Part shown: piece after piece, positions 14,720 through 23,059 of the stretch
Numbering within the stretch: position 1 is the first letter of the stretch
How the letters are laid out: each line of letters begins with the position of its first letter
Source of the DNA: CAZXVW01 sp964644025
Lineage (GTDB): Bacteria > Acidobacteriota > Terriglobia > Bryobacterales > Bryobacteraceae
Assembly: GCA_964644025.1 (NCBI GenBank)
Contig: CAZXVW010000010.1
Location: forward strand, 1 to 42,017
Direction: 5' to 3'
DNA length: 42,017 nucleotides
The notes under the pieces: generated by a model
What the model saw: the letters and a program-made list of their open reading frames with translations, nothing else
Told to the model about the DNA's origin: nothing
The model's database searches: none
Translations under genes and position numbers: made by a program

Positions 14720-15649
14720 TCAAACCCCGCCGCGGCGGGCGTTGGGGCCAGCCACCGATTGCCGGGCGGCCAGGTAGCCGCCCCAGTGCCAGCAGAGCTG
14801 GCCCGTGAACAGCAGCGGGCTGAGGCCCAGCGCGGCCGGCTCGCGCGGCCAGTTCTTCCAGACCAGGTATCCCGTGCCGGCCGCGGCCAGCAAGGGCAGC
14901 ATCAGCAACCTCGCCACCGGGGACGCCGGGAACAAGCGGGCGATCCGCTCCGAATCGCGGTGCAGCAGGAAGTATTCGGAGGTGCCCCGCCCGTAACGCA
15001 CCATGCGGCGCCAGTAATCGCCGAGAGCGGTAATGGGCGGCCGGTGGTGGACGCGCGCCGCCGGTTCGTACAGCACGCGGTAGCCGCGCGCCACTGCGCG
15101 CCGGCAGAAATCACGGTCCTCACAGGTGGCCAGGGATTCGTCAAACCAGCCGATTTCGTCGCTCACCGCCCGCCACAAGGCCAGGTTTGACGTGGACAGG
15201 TGGGGCACGTAGCGCCGCGGCAGCCGCGGGTGAAGAACCGGCGCATCAGCGGAAAGGTAATCCAGCCGGGCAGCGAGCCCGGCGCGCCGGCAGTCCCGGG
15301 AACCGCCCACCATCTCCGCCGCTCCCGCTTCGAGCGGCTGCAACAGCGTTTGCATCCAGTCCGGCTCGGCCACGCAATCGTCATCCAGAAAAACCAGGAT
15401 GCGGCCGCGCGCTTCCCGCAGTCCCCGGTTGCGCGCGGCGCCGTATCCCCGGCGAGGTTCGGCGAGGTAGCGAACCGGCAACTGCGAGCGAAACGATTCC
15501 ACCACCCGCTCGGTTTCCTCGTCCGGCCCGTTGTCGATCACAACAACCTCGTCCGGCCGTCTGGTCTGCACCGCCAGGCTTGCCAGCGCGTCCCGGAGCA
15601 GCGCCGGCCGGTCGAGCGTGATGATAATCACTGAGGCGTCATTCGGCAT
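14720..15649 (-). CDS. Family 2 glycosyltransferase
   Basis: 309 residues. GT-A fold: SVIIITLDRPALLRDALASL at the N-terminus, EVVVIDNGPDEET, a Gly/Arg-rich RGYGAARNRGLREA and the metal-binding ILVFLDDDCVAEP near residue 90. CEDRDFCRRAVARGY carries the acidic residues near the active site. Hydrophobic stretches near the C-terminus (LLMLPLLAAAGTGYLVW and a second) suggest membrane anchoring, as in polysaccharide or lipid-linked glycan synthesis. The first 11 bases overlap the end of the methyltransferase gene, so it is the third gene of the run radical SAM, methyltransferase, GT2. The sugar and acceptor are unknown. Confidence 0.85.
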   Translation of the reverse strand: MPNDASVIIITLDRPALLRDALASLAVQTRRPDEVVVIDNGPDEETERVVESFRSQLPVRYLAEPRRGYGAARNRGLREARGRILVFLDDDCVAEPDWMQTLLQPLEAGAAEMVGGSRDCRRAGLAARLDYLSADAPVLHPRLPRRYVPHLSTSNLALWRAVSDEIGWFDESLATCEDRDFCRRAVARGYRVLYEPAARVHHRPPITALGDYWRRMVRYGRGTSEYFLLHRDSERIARLFPASPVARLLMLPLLAAAGTGYLVWKNWPREPAALGLSPLLFTGQLCWHWGGYLAARQSVAGPNARRGGV

Positions 15650-16358
15650 TGCGTTCCGCCGTGCAGAAGTAGCCCAGCGTGTAGTCGCGCTTGCGGTCCA
15701 AGGGATCCAGGAAGTAAAGGATTCCCGGCAACAGCAGGCCGAAGACCGGCGCCAGCGGCACGAAAAGAACCCACCGCCAGCCGCGCTGGAAGAAGCTCAG
15801 CAGGTTCATCAGCCGGAACGCCAGCAGCCAGAAGAAACCTCCGAGCGCCTCGATGCGAATTTCCCCGAGGCCGGCCTTCTGGAACAGGTACTCCAGCCCG
15901 TAGCGCGTGTAGCGGAAAAAATCGTGCGGGTGCTGGTGGATTTCCCAGCACATCACGGTGCTCAGCAACAGCCTGCCGCCGGGCTTGAGCACCCGGGCGA
16001 ATTCACTGACGGCGAGGCCGGGCTCCCGCAGGTGTTCGAGCACCTGGATATTGACCACCGCATCGAAGCTCGCATCCTGAAAGGGTAAGCGGTGCGCATC
16101 GCCGATGACATCGATCTTCGTGTAGTCCCAGGTGGCATCGCCGATGGCCCGGTCCACGGTGTGGTAGCGAGTGTGCGCGAACATCGTGGCGTGGGGAGTC
16201 TCGCCGGCGCCTACGTCCAACACCCGGCTGTCCCGGGGTAAGGCGGCCGCCGCCGCGGCCAGGCGCCGGCGCAAGAGCGTGTGAAACGGGTCCACCAGGC
16301 CAAGAATGAAGCGTGGCACCAGCGGCTCCACTCGTTTGCGAAAATCCGGTCGAAACAC
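15639..16358 (-). CDS. SAM-dependent methyltransferase (class I, type 11-like)
   Basis: 239 residues from a GTG at 16358; AAGGAAGGAG lies upstream at a rather long spacing of 12 bases, overlapping the end of the radical SAM gene. SAM-binding motif I is VLDVGAGETPHATMF, the acidic residue after strand 2 is in YHTVDRAIGD, and the post-I region contains ASFDAVVNIQVLEHL and EFARVLKPGGRLLL. The C-terminal third is hydrophobic (FRLMNLLSFFQRGW, VLFVPLAPVFGLLLPGILY), implying membrane association. It probably modifies a glycan or lipid-linked intermediate with the neighbouring GT2. Confidence 0.85.
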   Translation of the reverse strand: MFRPDFRKRVEPLVPRFILGLVDPFHTLLRRRLAAAAAALPRDSRVLDVGAGETPHATMFAHTRYHTVDRAIGDATWDYTKIDVIGDAHRLPFQDASFDAVVNIQVLEHLREPGLAVSEFARVLKPGGRLLLSTVMCWEIHQHPHDFFRYTRYGLEYLFQKAGLGEIRIEALGGFFWLLAFRLMNLLSFFQRGWRWVLFVPLAPVFGLLLPGILYFLDPLDRKRDYTLGYFCTAERNAE

Positions 16359-16379
16359 TCGCTTACCCGGCTCCTTCCT

Positions 16380-17417
16380 TCACAGAAAACGGCTCGGAGA
16401 AAAGATGAGATTCTTCGTGTGAAAGCATTCGTGCGTGCAATGGCAGCTCCGTACGCGCCGCCGCAACTGTTCCGCCTCCGGCCCGTACCACAGCCGGACG
16501 AAATCCCAATCATACTCTTTCAGGTTGCCCACCTTCCCGAGCAGCTCGCAAAAGTAGACGTCGCAGTTGGCGTCGATCACGCAACTGACCCGGCCCGCGT
16601 TGCAAGAGATCTTTTTCGGCTGCCCTTCCAGCTCGCGCGCGTAATAGCGGTTCAGCAGGCGCCTGCCGAGCGTGGCCAGCCAGGCTCCGGCCTGCCCGTA
16701 CCGTCCTCGGAAGTAGCGGCGGCCGAGCCGAAGCTGCAGCGCGGAGATCTCGGCGAACTGTTCCGGGGTCGGCGGCTGGAGGCCGGCCTCGGCCGGGTTG
16801 CCGCGCAGCAGGTTGAGGCTGTGGTAGTCGACGTCCCACTGCTCCACGGCGAGATGCATGAGACGCCTGACGTCGGCCACGTTGCCCCGCATCACCGTCG
16901 TCACCACGCTGAGGGCCAGCCGGCGGTCCCGGCCCCGGATTTCCCGCAACCGGGCCAGCGTGGCCAGGGCCTTTTCATAATTGCCCGGCACGCCCCGCAC
17001 GCGGTCGTGGTTTTCCCCGACGCCGTCCAGCGCCACGCCGACGTTCAGACGGTAATCGCCCGGCCGCTCCAGGATTTCCGAAACGATGCGGGCGATGACG
17101 GCGGTCTGAATGCCGTTGGTGGGGATGTTTATGAAACGGCTGCCGTTGTCTTCGATGAACCGGTGGCAAATCGGGGCCAGATCGTCCCGCAAGAACGGCT
17201 CGCCGCCGGAGAGGTCCAGCCAGGGCACCTGATCGAGCGACGCGGAGATCCGGTCCACCTGCTCCAGCGTCAGAGACTCGCCCCGGTTCAGGTTCCGCCA
17301 GTAGAAACAGGTGGCGCACCGGGCGTTGCAGCGGTCCGTGACAAACAGAATCAGATGGAGCGGTGTCTGCTGCTGCCGGGCAAGCTTTCTCCATCTCCAG
17401 AGGTCGCCGCCGAGCAT
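16380..17417 (-). CDS. Radical SAM / SPASM domain protein
   Basis: 345 residues. The radical SAM motif CNARCATCFYW (Cx3Cx2C) binds the [4Fe-4S] that cleaves SAM; it is followed by LDLSGGEPFLRDDL and an NIPTNGIQ strand. The C-terminal third has SCNAGRVSCVIDANCDVYF, CELLGKVGN and SCHCTHECF, a SPASM-type cysteine set for auxiliary clusters. Such enzymes mature peptides or modify sugars and other metabolites. No small precursor peptide is visible next to it, and the two following genes are a methyltransferase and a glycosyltransferase, so a role in sugar or lipid modification is inferred. A TATACT box lies nine bases before the ATG, so the mRNA may be almost leaderless. Confidence 0.87.
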   Translation of the reverse strand: MLGGDLWRWRKLARQQQTPLHLILFVTDRCNARCATCFYWRNLNRGESLTLEQVDRISASLDQVPWLDLSGGEPFLRDDLAPICHRFIEDNGSRFINIPTNGIQTAVIARIVSEILERPGDYRLNVGVALDGVGENHDRVRGVPGNYEKALATLARLREIRGRDRRLALSVVTTVMRGNVADVRRLMHLAVEQWDVDYHSLNLLRGNPAEAGLQPPTPEQFAEISALQLRLGRRYFRGRYGQAGAWLATLGRRLLNRYYARELEGQPKKISCNAGRVSCVIDANCDVYFCELLGKVGNLKEYDWDFVRLWYGPEAEQLRRRVRSCHCTHECFHTKNLIFSPSRFL

Positions 17418-17426
17418 CTAGCGGCC

Positions 17427-17432
17427 AGTATA
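17427..17432 (-). promoter_or_regulatory. -10 box (TATACT) for the radical SAM gene
   Basis: A perfect-looking TATACT on the minus strand ends nine bases before the ATG at 17417, in the 106-base divergent gap to dapA. No clear -35. Transcription starting the usual 6-7 bases downstream would leave only 2-3 untranslated bases. Confidence 0.45.
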
Positions 17433-17523
17433 GCGCACGCGGTAGCTGCCGGAAGCCGGGGAACCACCCAGGAACCAGTGGCCTCGCCCCGGACTGGCTT
17501 GCTAGCCTAGTCAAGAGGTGACT

Positions 17524-18426
17524 ATGTTCAGAGGATGCGGCACGGCGATGGTAACGCCGTTCAACAGTGATTCTTCCCTGGATGAGAAACGACTCCGGAG
17601 TCTCATCCGCCGGCAGATCGAGGCCGGCATCAACTTCCTGGTGCCGTGCGGAACCACCGGCGAAAGCCCGACGCTGCGGCACGAAGAGCACTTGCGGGTG
17701 GTTGAGATCACCGTCGAGGAAACCCGGGGAAAGGTGCCGGTGCTGGCCGGCGCCGGCGGCTACAACACCGCCGAGGTGATCGAGATGGCGAAGCAGGTGG
17801 AGGCGCTCGGCGCCGAGGGGATCCTCTCGGTTACGCCTTATTACAACAAGCCAACCCAGGAAGGCCTGTACCAGCACTATAAAGCCATCGCCTCCTCCAT
17901 CGGGATTCCCATCATCGTTTACAGCGTCCAGAGCCGTACGGGCACCAACGTTCTACCCGCCACGCTAGAACGCCTGGCGGAAATCGACAACATCATCGGC
18001 GTCAAAGAAGCCTCGGGCAACATCAACCAGATGGGACAGATCATCCGCCGGACCCCGGATGATTTCCTGGTTCTTTCCGGTGATGATTCCATGACGCTTC
18101 CGCTGCTGGCGCTGGGCGGCCGCGGCCTGATCTCGGTGGCCGCCAACGAGATTCCGGCCGAGATGACGGCGCTGGTCCAGGCAGGCCTGCGCGGCGATTT
18201 CGCCACCGCACGCGAGCTGCACCACAAGTACCTGCCGCTGATGGAAGCCAATTTCGTGGAATCGAACCCAATCCCGGTAAAGGCCGCCATGGGCTTGATG
18301 GGCCTGCTGGAACCTGTCTGGCGCCTGCCGCTGACAGCGCCGAGCGGTGTGCACCTGGAAAAAATCGAGTCCGTGTTGCGGGAACTCGGGCTGACAGTCG
18401 CGCGTGAAGCCAATGCTGGAAACTGA
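17524..18426 (+). CDS. dapA: 4-Hydroxy-tetrahydrodipicolinate synthase
   Basis: Condenses aspartate semialdehyde and pyruvate, the first committed step of lysine and diaminopimelate synthesis. 300 residues. Numbering from the ATG at 17524 matches E. coli: GTTGES at 43-48, Tyr106/107 in TPYYNK, catalytic Tyr133 in IVYSVQSRTG, the Schiff-base Lys161 in GVKEASGN, and Arg138. The Tyr133 motif reads YSVQ in place of the usual YNVP, a mild variant. The start is chosen for AAGAGG eight bases upstream; an in-frame GTG at 17518 is possible. It overlaps dapD by 14 bases. Confidence 0.95.
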   Translation: MFRGCGTAMVTPFNSDSSLDEKRLRSLIRRQIEAGINFLVPCGTTGESPTLRHEEHLRVVEITVEETRGKVPVLAGAGGYNTAEVIEMAKQVEALGAEGILSVTPYYNKPTQEGLYQHYKAIASSIGIPIIVYSVQSRTGTNVLPATLERLAEIDNIIGVKEASGNINQMGQIIRRTPDDFLVLSGDDSMTLPLLALGGRGLISVAANEIPAEMTALVQAGLRGDFATARELHHKYLPLMEANFVESNPIPVKAAMGLMGLLEPVWRLPLTAPSGVHLEKIESVLRELGLTVAREANAGN

Positions 18427-19252
18427 GATCGCAGCCCTGTTTGACAACCCGCCGGCCGCGTACACGGAGGACCATTTTCGCCTCTTTCAAGCCTTCAAGG
18501 AAGCGCTGAACCGCGGCGAGGCGCGCGCCGCCGAACCGGACGCCTCGTCGGCCACCGGCTGGCGCGTCAACGGGTGGGTCAAGAAAGGAATCCTGCTGGG
18601 CTTCCGCATGGGAGCGGTCGTGGACATGTCGATCGACACAGCCCGGCAACCCTGGTTTGATAAAGCGACCTACCCGGTAAAGCGCCTCACCCTGGAATCC
18701 GGCGTGCGGATCGTCCCCGGCGGCTCGAGCATCCGCGACGGCTGCTACGTGGGCCGCGGCGTCACCTGCATGCCGCCCATGTACATCAATGTCGGCGCCT
18801 GGGTGGACGACGGCACCATGATCGACTCGCACGCCCTGGTGGGAAGCTGCGCCCAGGTGGGCAAGCATTGCCACATTTCCGCGGCCGCGCAACTCGGCGG
18901 CGTGCTCGAGCCGGTGGGCGCCATGCCCGTCATCATCGAAGACGAAGTCCTGATGGGAGGCAACAGCGGTGTTTACGAAGGAACCATCGTGAAAAAGCGC
19001 GCCGTGCTGGGAACCGGCGTGATCCTGAACCGCTCCACGCCCGTCTTCGACCTGGTCAACGACCGCGTGATCGCGGCCGGCGATGATCTTCCCCTTGTAA
19101 TTCCCGGGGAAGCCGTAGTGGTGGCCGGCGCCCGCGCGGTCAAGAAGGGTCTTGGCGCCGAGCACGGCATCAGCCTGTACACCCCGGTGATTGTGAAGTA
19201 CCGCGACGCCAAGACCGACGCGAAGATTCAGCTCGAAGAGTTACTCCGCTGA
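18413..19252 (+). CDS. dapD: 2,3,4,5-Tetrahydropyridine-2,6-dicarboxylate N-succinyltransferase
   Basis: Succinylates tetrahydrodipicolinate in the succinylase branch of DAP/lysine synthesis. 279 residues. An N-terminal helical region (LETEIAALFDNPPA) is followed by a left-handed beta helix of hexapeptide repeats, visible in VRIVPGGSSIRDGCYVGRG, GAWVDDGTMIDSHALVGS and CAQVGKHCHISAAAQLGG, then VLEPVGAMPVIIEDEVLMGG. These are highly characteristic of DapD. The start is within dapA, so the pair is translationally coupled; an alternative GTG start at 18404 gives three more residues. dapB and dapE are not in the window. Confidence 0.94.
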   Translation: MLETEIAALFDNPPAAYTEDHFRLFQAFKEALNRGEARAAEPDASSATGWRVNGWVKKGILLGFRMGAVVDMSIDTARQPWFDKATYPVKRLTLESGVRIVPGGSSIRDGCYVGRGVTCMPPMYINVGAWVDDGTMIDSHALVGSCAQVGKHCHISAAAQLGGVLEPVGAMPVIIEDEVLMGGNSGVYEGTIVKKRAVLGTGVILNRSTPVFDLVNDRVIAAGDDLPLVIPGEAVVVAGARAVKKGLGAEHGISLYTPVIVKYRDAKTDAKIQLEELLR

Positions 19253-19327
19253 GCAAACGAACCAGGCGGGCGGCGGACAGCAGCTCTCACCTTGAAGTAT
19301 TACCTCAACGTTTTCGAGCTAACCCAC

Positions 19328-20704
19328 TCAAGAAGAAGGTGATCGGAGTCTCTCCCGGAGGCGGTGCAGCTTGTCTTTCAGCGCGGCCATCGCTGGCCGG
19401 TAAGCCGGATCCTTCGCCCGGTTGTAATACTCCCGCGGATCGGTGTCGTGATCGTACAGCTCGACTCCCAGCCGCCCTTCGTCCCATTCCGTGTACCGGA
19501 ACCGCTCGGTGCGGAGTGAGCGGCCCAGTTTCCCGTCGCGGGTCACCACCGTGTAGGCTGGTTTGTCCCAGGGGGCCTCGGCATCGCGCAGCAAGGGCAG
19601 AAGGCTTCGCCCTTCCAGGCCGCCGGGGGCCGGCAACCCGGCGAATTCCATCAGCGTGGGGAAAATATCCAGAAGCTCCACCGTGCGCCGGCAGGCCCTC
19701 CCCGGGTCGCGAACCGGTTGTCCGGCGACGATCAGCGGCACCCGCGCGCCCCGCTCGAACAGCGTCACCTTGTTCCACCAGGCGTGTTCCCCGAGATGCA
19801 GGCCGTGGTCGCCGAAGAAGACAACCAGCGTGTTATCCCAGAGTCGCAGGCGCTCCAGTGCGTCAAGCACCTTGCCGACCTGGGCATCCAGGAACGAAAC
19901 GCAGGCGTAATATGCCCGCCGGTATTCCCGTGTTTCTTGCGGCCCGAGTTTGAGGGTCTTGGCCATGGACGGATAGGCGGCGGGCGGAACATCGGCCTTG
20001 TCGTCCGGCGGACCTCCCACCGGCGGAATCCGCTCGAACGGGTACGGGGCGAAGTACTTCTTGGGCGCGATGTAGGGATCATGCGGCTTGTGAAAGCCCG
20101 CCCCGATGAAGAACGGCTGGTCGCGTTTCTGCTCGAGCAGGCGAATCACCTCCCGGGCAATGCGCCCGTCGGCGTGATCCTCCTCGCCGGCTTCGGAAGC
20201 CGCCCAACGGCACCAGCGGAATTTGCCGCCGCTCATGTTTCGGCCCTCGCCTTCGAAGGAGGCCGCAGTGCCTCGGGGTTGCAGCGAGACGTCCCAGTCC
20301 TCCGGACTGTCCATGCGGGAATGGAAGATCTTGCCGACCTGGGCGGTGAAGTAGCCATGTTGGCGCAGGTACGCCGGCAGAAATGCGGCGTCTTTCAAGT
20401 AAGTGCGCGGATTGGTCCGGTTGTCCAGAATCCGGGTCTGCTCCGGGTAGCGCCCGCTCAGAAATGAGGTCCGCGAGGGATTGCAGACCGGATACTGCGC
20501 GTAAGCCTGGTGGAAGCGCGTTCCGCGACGGGCCAGCCGGTCAATGTTCGGGCTGAGGACAATCGGGTGGCCGTAGCAGCCCACGTCCGTGTTGAGATCA
20601 TCGACGGCGATCATGAGGATGTTCGGGCGCTTCGCCGCAGCCGGGAGCGACGGCGCCGACACCAGTCCGCCACCGAGGAGTTCGAGTGCCGTCCTTCGTT
20701 TCAT
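19328..20704 (-). CDS. Exported sulfatase, iduronate-2-sulfatase-like
   Basis: 458 residues with a signal sequence beginning MKRRTALELLGGG. NILMIAVDDLNTDVGCYG carries the metal-binding Asp35/Asp36, and the signature VCNPSRTSFLSGRYP has Cys74 as the formylglycine precursor. Also present are VGKIFHSRMDSPEDWD, IGAGFHKPHDPY and FFGDHGLHLGEHAWWNK, which together resemble the iduronate-2-sulfatase / choline-sulfatase side of the family. The RBS AAGGAGG precedes the ATG. The gene begins 29 bases after the GH99-like gene, so the two are probably an operon for degrading a sulfated glycan. Maturation needs a formylglycine-generating enzyme encoded elsewhere. Confidence 0.92.
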   Translation of the reverse strand: MKRRTALELLGGGLVSAPSLPAAAKRPNILMIAVDDLNTDVGCYGHPIVLSPNIDRLARRGTRFHQAYAQYPVCNPSRTSFLSGRYPEQTRILDNRTNPRTYLKDAAFLPAYLRQHGYFTAQVGKIFHSRMDSPEDWDVSLQPRGTAASFEGEGRNMSGGKFRWCRWAASEAGEEDHADGRIAREVIRLLEQKRDQPFFIGAGFHKPHDPYIAPKKYFAPYPFERIPPVGGPPDDKADVPPAAYPSMAKTLKLGPQETREYRRAYYACVSFLDAQVGKVLDALERLRLWDNTLVVFFGDHGLHLGEHAWWNKVTLFERGARVPLIVAGQPVRDPGRACRRTVELLDIFPTLMEFAGLPAPGGLEGRSLLPLLRDAEAPWDKPAYTVVTRDGKLGRSLRTERFRYTEWDEGRLGVELYDHDTDPREYYNRAKDPAYRPAMAALKDKLHRLRERLRSPSS

Positions 20705-20733
20705 GGCCGATATACCTCCTTGAGTCTACCTCC

Positions 20734-21819
20734 CTACTCTCTACCGCGACCGTGAGCCGGCACGGGCAGCCGTGGGCCTCCGGTTCGGGCACGCCGCCTC
20801 AGGAACTGCGGAGTGAAATCGGCAGTGGCTTCGAGTTCCCGCGAACCGTTTTCGAGCGACGGCTCGATCTCGCTCCCCTCGTGCCATTCGTTCCAGCTCG
20901 TGATCAGAATCCAGTCCGGCTGCGCGGCGATGGCTTCTTCCCACAGGACGCGATAGGTCTCTCCGCCGTAGCGGGGGGTGATTGGCCGTGGCTCGTCCCG
21001 CCCCAGCTTGTGGTCATCGTAGCCGGGGATGACGGTAACACAGGAGATCTTCTCGCCTGCGGTGGCGACCACCTCGGGGTACGCCGTCTCAGCCCAGGCG
21101 CGGATCGCCTCCAGAGATTTGTGGGCCGTTTTGCCGGTGACGTTATAGACGTGGATGCCATCGAAAATTTGGGCGGCTTCCGGCGTCGTCCTGGCGCCGA
21201 GGAAAAGCGCACCGCCCGGATATTGTTGGTTGACGCGCCGGATCACCTCGCCCCACCCGCTCAGCTTGATCTGCCCGATGGCCCTCCCGTAAACGAAGAA
21301 GACCGGCTTGCCGCGGACGCGCAGCCACGCCGGATGTCCCGCGTACTTATGGAGCAGGTAGAGGAAATCATTCACCGCGCCCGCAGGGGCCGGGCTCTCG
21401 CGCGGCGGCACGGTTTCATAGTAGATCGTGATCTTCAGCCCGTACTTCTGCGCCGTTGCGAGCATCAGCGGCATGCCCTCGTCGTGGATGCTGCCCTGCC
21501 GCCACCAGCTCACAATGAAGCCCGTCAATCCAGCCTGCTTCGCCCAGCGGCAGTGTTGATCAACCACTTTCGGATCGTGGCTGTCGTACGGACCGAGCAG
21601 CGGGTAGTTCGTCGCGCTGGCGATCGTGTGATGCGCCACATCGACGCCGCGCCAGTGAATCCACTGCCCGCTCACCTCCGGGTTCGCGTACCACCCGTAG
21701 TAAAAGGCCAGCACTTCGGGCGGGACCCGCCACTGGGCCGCGGCCTGGGACGCTGGCAGCGCCAGCGCGAAGAGGAGCGCCAGAGCCGCCGACATCGACT
21801 TGACATTCCTGCTCCTCAT
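20734..21819 (-). CDS. Exported GH99-like glycoside hydrolase
   Basis: 361 residues with a signal peptide (ALALLFALALPASQAAAQ). LAFYYGWYANPEVSGQW at the N-terminus, GFIVSWWRQGS, LKITIYYE, GKPVFFVYGR and, near the C-terminus, ITSWNEWHEGSEIEPS follow the order of GH99-type proteins (endo-alpha-mannosidase / mannanase family), whose end motif is typically NEWHEGTxIEP. The Glu residues in that motif are candidate catalytic residues. GAGGAGA precedes the ATG. It leads a likely operon with the following sulfatase. The actual linkage cleaved is not determinable. Confidence 0.85.
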   Translation of the reverse strand: MRSRNVKSMSAALALLFALALPASQAAAQWRVPPEVLAFYYGWYANPEVSGQWIHWRGVDVAHHTIASATNYPLLGPYDSHDPKVVDQHCRWAKQAGLTGFIVSWWRQGSIHDEGMPLMLATAQKYGLKITIYYETVPPRESPAPAGAVNDFLYLLHKYAGHPAWLRVRGKPVFFVYGRAIGQIKLSGWGEVIRRVNQQYPGGALFLGARTTPEAAQIFDGIHVYNVTGKTAHKSLEAIRAWAETAYPEVVATAGEKISCVTVIPGYDDHKLGRDEPRPITPRYGGETYRVLWEEAIAAQPDWILITSWNEWHEGSEIEPSLENGSRELEATADFTPQFLRRRARTGGPRLPVPAHGRGRE

Positions 21820-21931
21820 CGAATCGTCTCCTCGCCGAGCCGGTTACCAGGATATCGCGGCCATCGGGTGGTTTGCATCCGCCACGGCGGCCGGTTCCGG
21901 CGGAGCCCCAGTCCCAGGACGGCTTCCGGGC

Positions 21932-23059
21932 CTACCGGCGGGCAGCGGCCGTCCTCAGAATCTCCAGCGTCTTGGCGGCTGATTCCCGCCAGGAGAAACG
22001 GGCGGCGTGCTCCGGGCCTTCCAGCGCCAGCCGGCGGCGAAGCTTTTCGTCTCCCGTGACCCGCTCCAGCGCAGCGAGTAAGGCCTGCTCGTCCAGCGGG
22101 TCGAACCGCACGGCAGCGTTGCCGGCCACCTCCCGGAGCGGAGTAATCGAGGAGCAGACAGTGGGCACGCCCGCGGCCAGGGCTTCCAGCACCGGCAGGC
22201 CGAAGCCCTCGAAAGTGGATGGAAAGACGAAGGCGTGTGCGCGGAGGTAAAGGTCGTAAAGCTCCTCCCGCGGAATCCAGCCGGTCAGGCGCACGCCCTC
22301 TTCCAGACCGAGTTCGCCAATCAACGCTTCCAGCACGGCGGCGTGGAATCCGCGCAGGCCGGCGATCACCAGGCGGAACGCCGGCCGCCGCTCCCGGAAA
22401 GCCGCGAACGCGCGGAGCAGCCGCTCCAGGTTCTTGTGGGGGTGGAGCGTGGAAACGCACAGCAGGTATGGTTCCGGTTCGATTTCCCGCCGCCGGCGGC
22501 CTACCTCGAAACACTGCTCGTCAACGCCATGCCGCACCACGCGCACCTTGCGCCGCGGCAAAGAATAATAGCGCAGCAGGTCGGCGCGCGTCGCTTCGGA
22601 AACGGCGATGAGAGCCGTCGAAGTGCGGGCGGACTGGAAGAGAAACAGCCGCCAGAACGGCAAATCGAACCAGCGGAAATGCTCCGGGTGGCGCTTGTGC
22701 TGCAAATCGTGGAACACGGTGACCGCCGGGCAGGGGCACCGCAGCGGCGCCGTAAACCCGGGATTGAAGAGCACGTCGAGGCGCTCGCGCTTCACCATGC
22801 CCGGGAGCCGGAGCTGCTCCCAGAAGATGCGGGCCGGGCGGTTTCGGGCGCGCACCGGCAGCACCCGGCAGGCGAAATTAGCGGCCGGAGGGCGGATGGC
22901 CTCGCCGGTTTCCACGTTGGTGAAGATGACGTACTGGTTTTCCGTATCCAAGCGGGCGAGCGCCCCGAGCAGGCTCCGCAAGTAAATCTCGGTGCCCCCC
23001 ACCGCCCCCGGGATCAGGTAGAGGGCGTTGACCCCGATGCGAATGCCGGCCATGTTCAC
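21932..23059 (-). CDS. Family 4 (GT-B) glycosyltransferase
   Basis: 375 residues. The N-terminal acceptor domain has GAVGGTEIYLRSLLGALARL. The C-terminal donor domain has YLLCVSTLHPHKNLERLL, FRLVIAGLRG, VRLTGWIPREELYDLY and the GT4 signature PSTFEGFGLPVLEALAAGVP, whose two Glu residues bind the nucleotide sugar. It starts with GTG 23059, overlapping the upstream stop by GTGA; the internal ATG at 23053 would give two residues fewer. Last gene of a five-gene glycan cluster. Similar enzymes are mannosyl- or rhamnosyltransferases of extracellular polysaccharide pathways; the donor is not known. Confidence 0.9.
   Translation of the reverse strand: MNMAGIRIGVNALYLIPGAVGGTEIYLRSLLGALARLDTENQYVIFTNVETGEAIRPPAANFACRVLPVRARNRPARIFWEQLRLPGMVKRERLDVLFNPGFTAPLRCPCPAVTVFHDLQHKRHPEHFRWFDLPFWRLFLFQSARTSTALIAVSEATRADLLRYYSLPRRKVRVVRHGVDEQCFEVGRRRREIEPEPYLLCVSTLHPHKNLERLLRAFAAFRERRPAFRLVIAGLRGFHAAVLEALIGELGLEEGVRLTGWIPREELYDLYLRAHAFVFPSTFEGFGLPVLEALAAGVPTVCSSITPLREVAGNAAVRFDPLDEQALLAALERVTGDEKLRRRLALEGPEHAARFSWRESAAKTLEILRTAAARR

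Noticed and set aside
14127..14723. Separate 198-residue protein, or a pseudogene broken by a nonsense mutation, upstream of 13635-14090
   Set aside because: The TGA falls exactly at the catalytic Sec position of the deiodinase motif, both sides are in the same frame and conserved in character, and a hairpin follows.
16281..17510. 409-codon plus-strand frame over the radical SAM gene
   Set aside because: Shadow frame without recognisable motifs; the minus strand has the full radical SAM and SPASM cysteine sets.
20686..22059. 457-codon plus-strand frame over the GH99-like gene
   Set aside because: Shadow; the minus strand carries a signal peptide and the NEWHEG motif.
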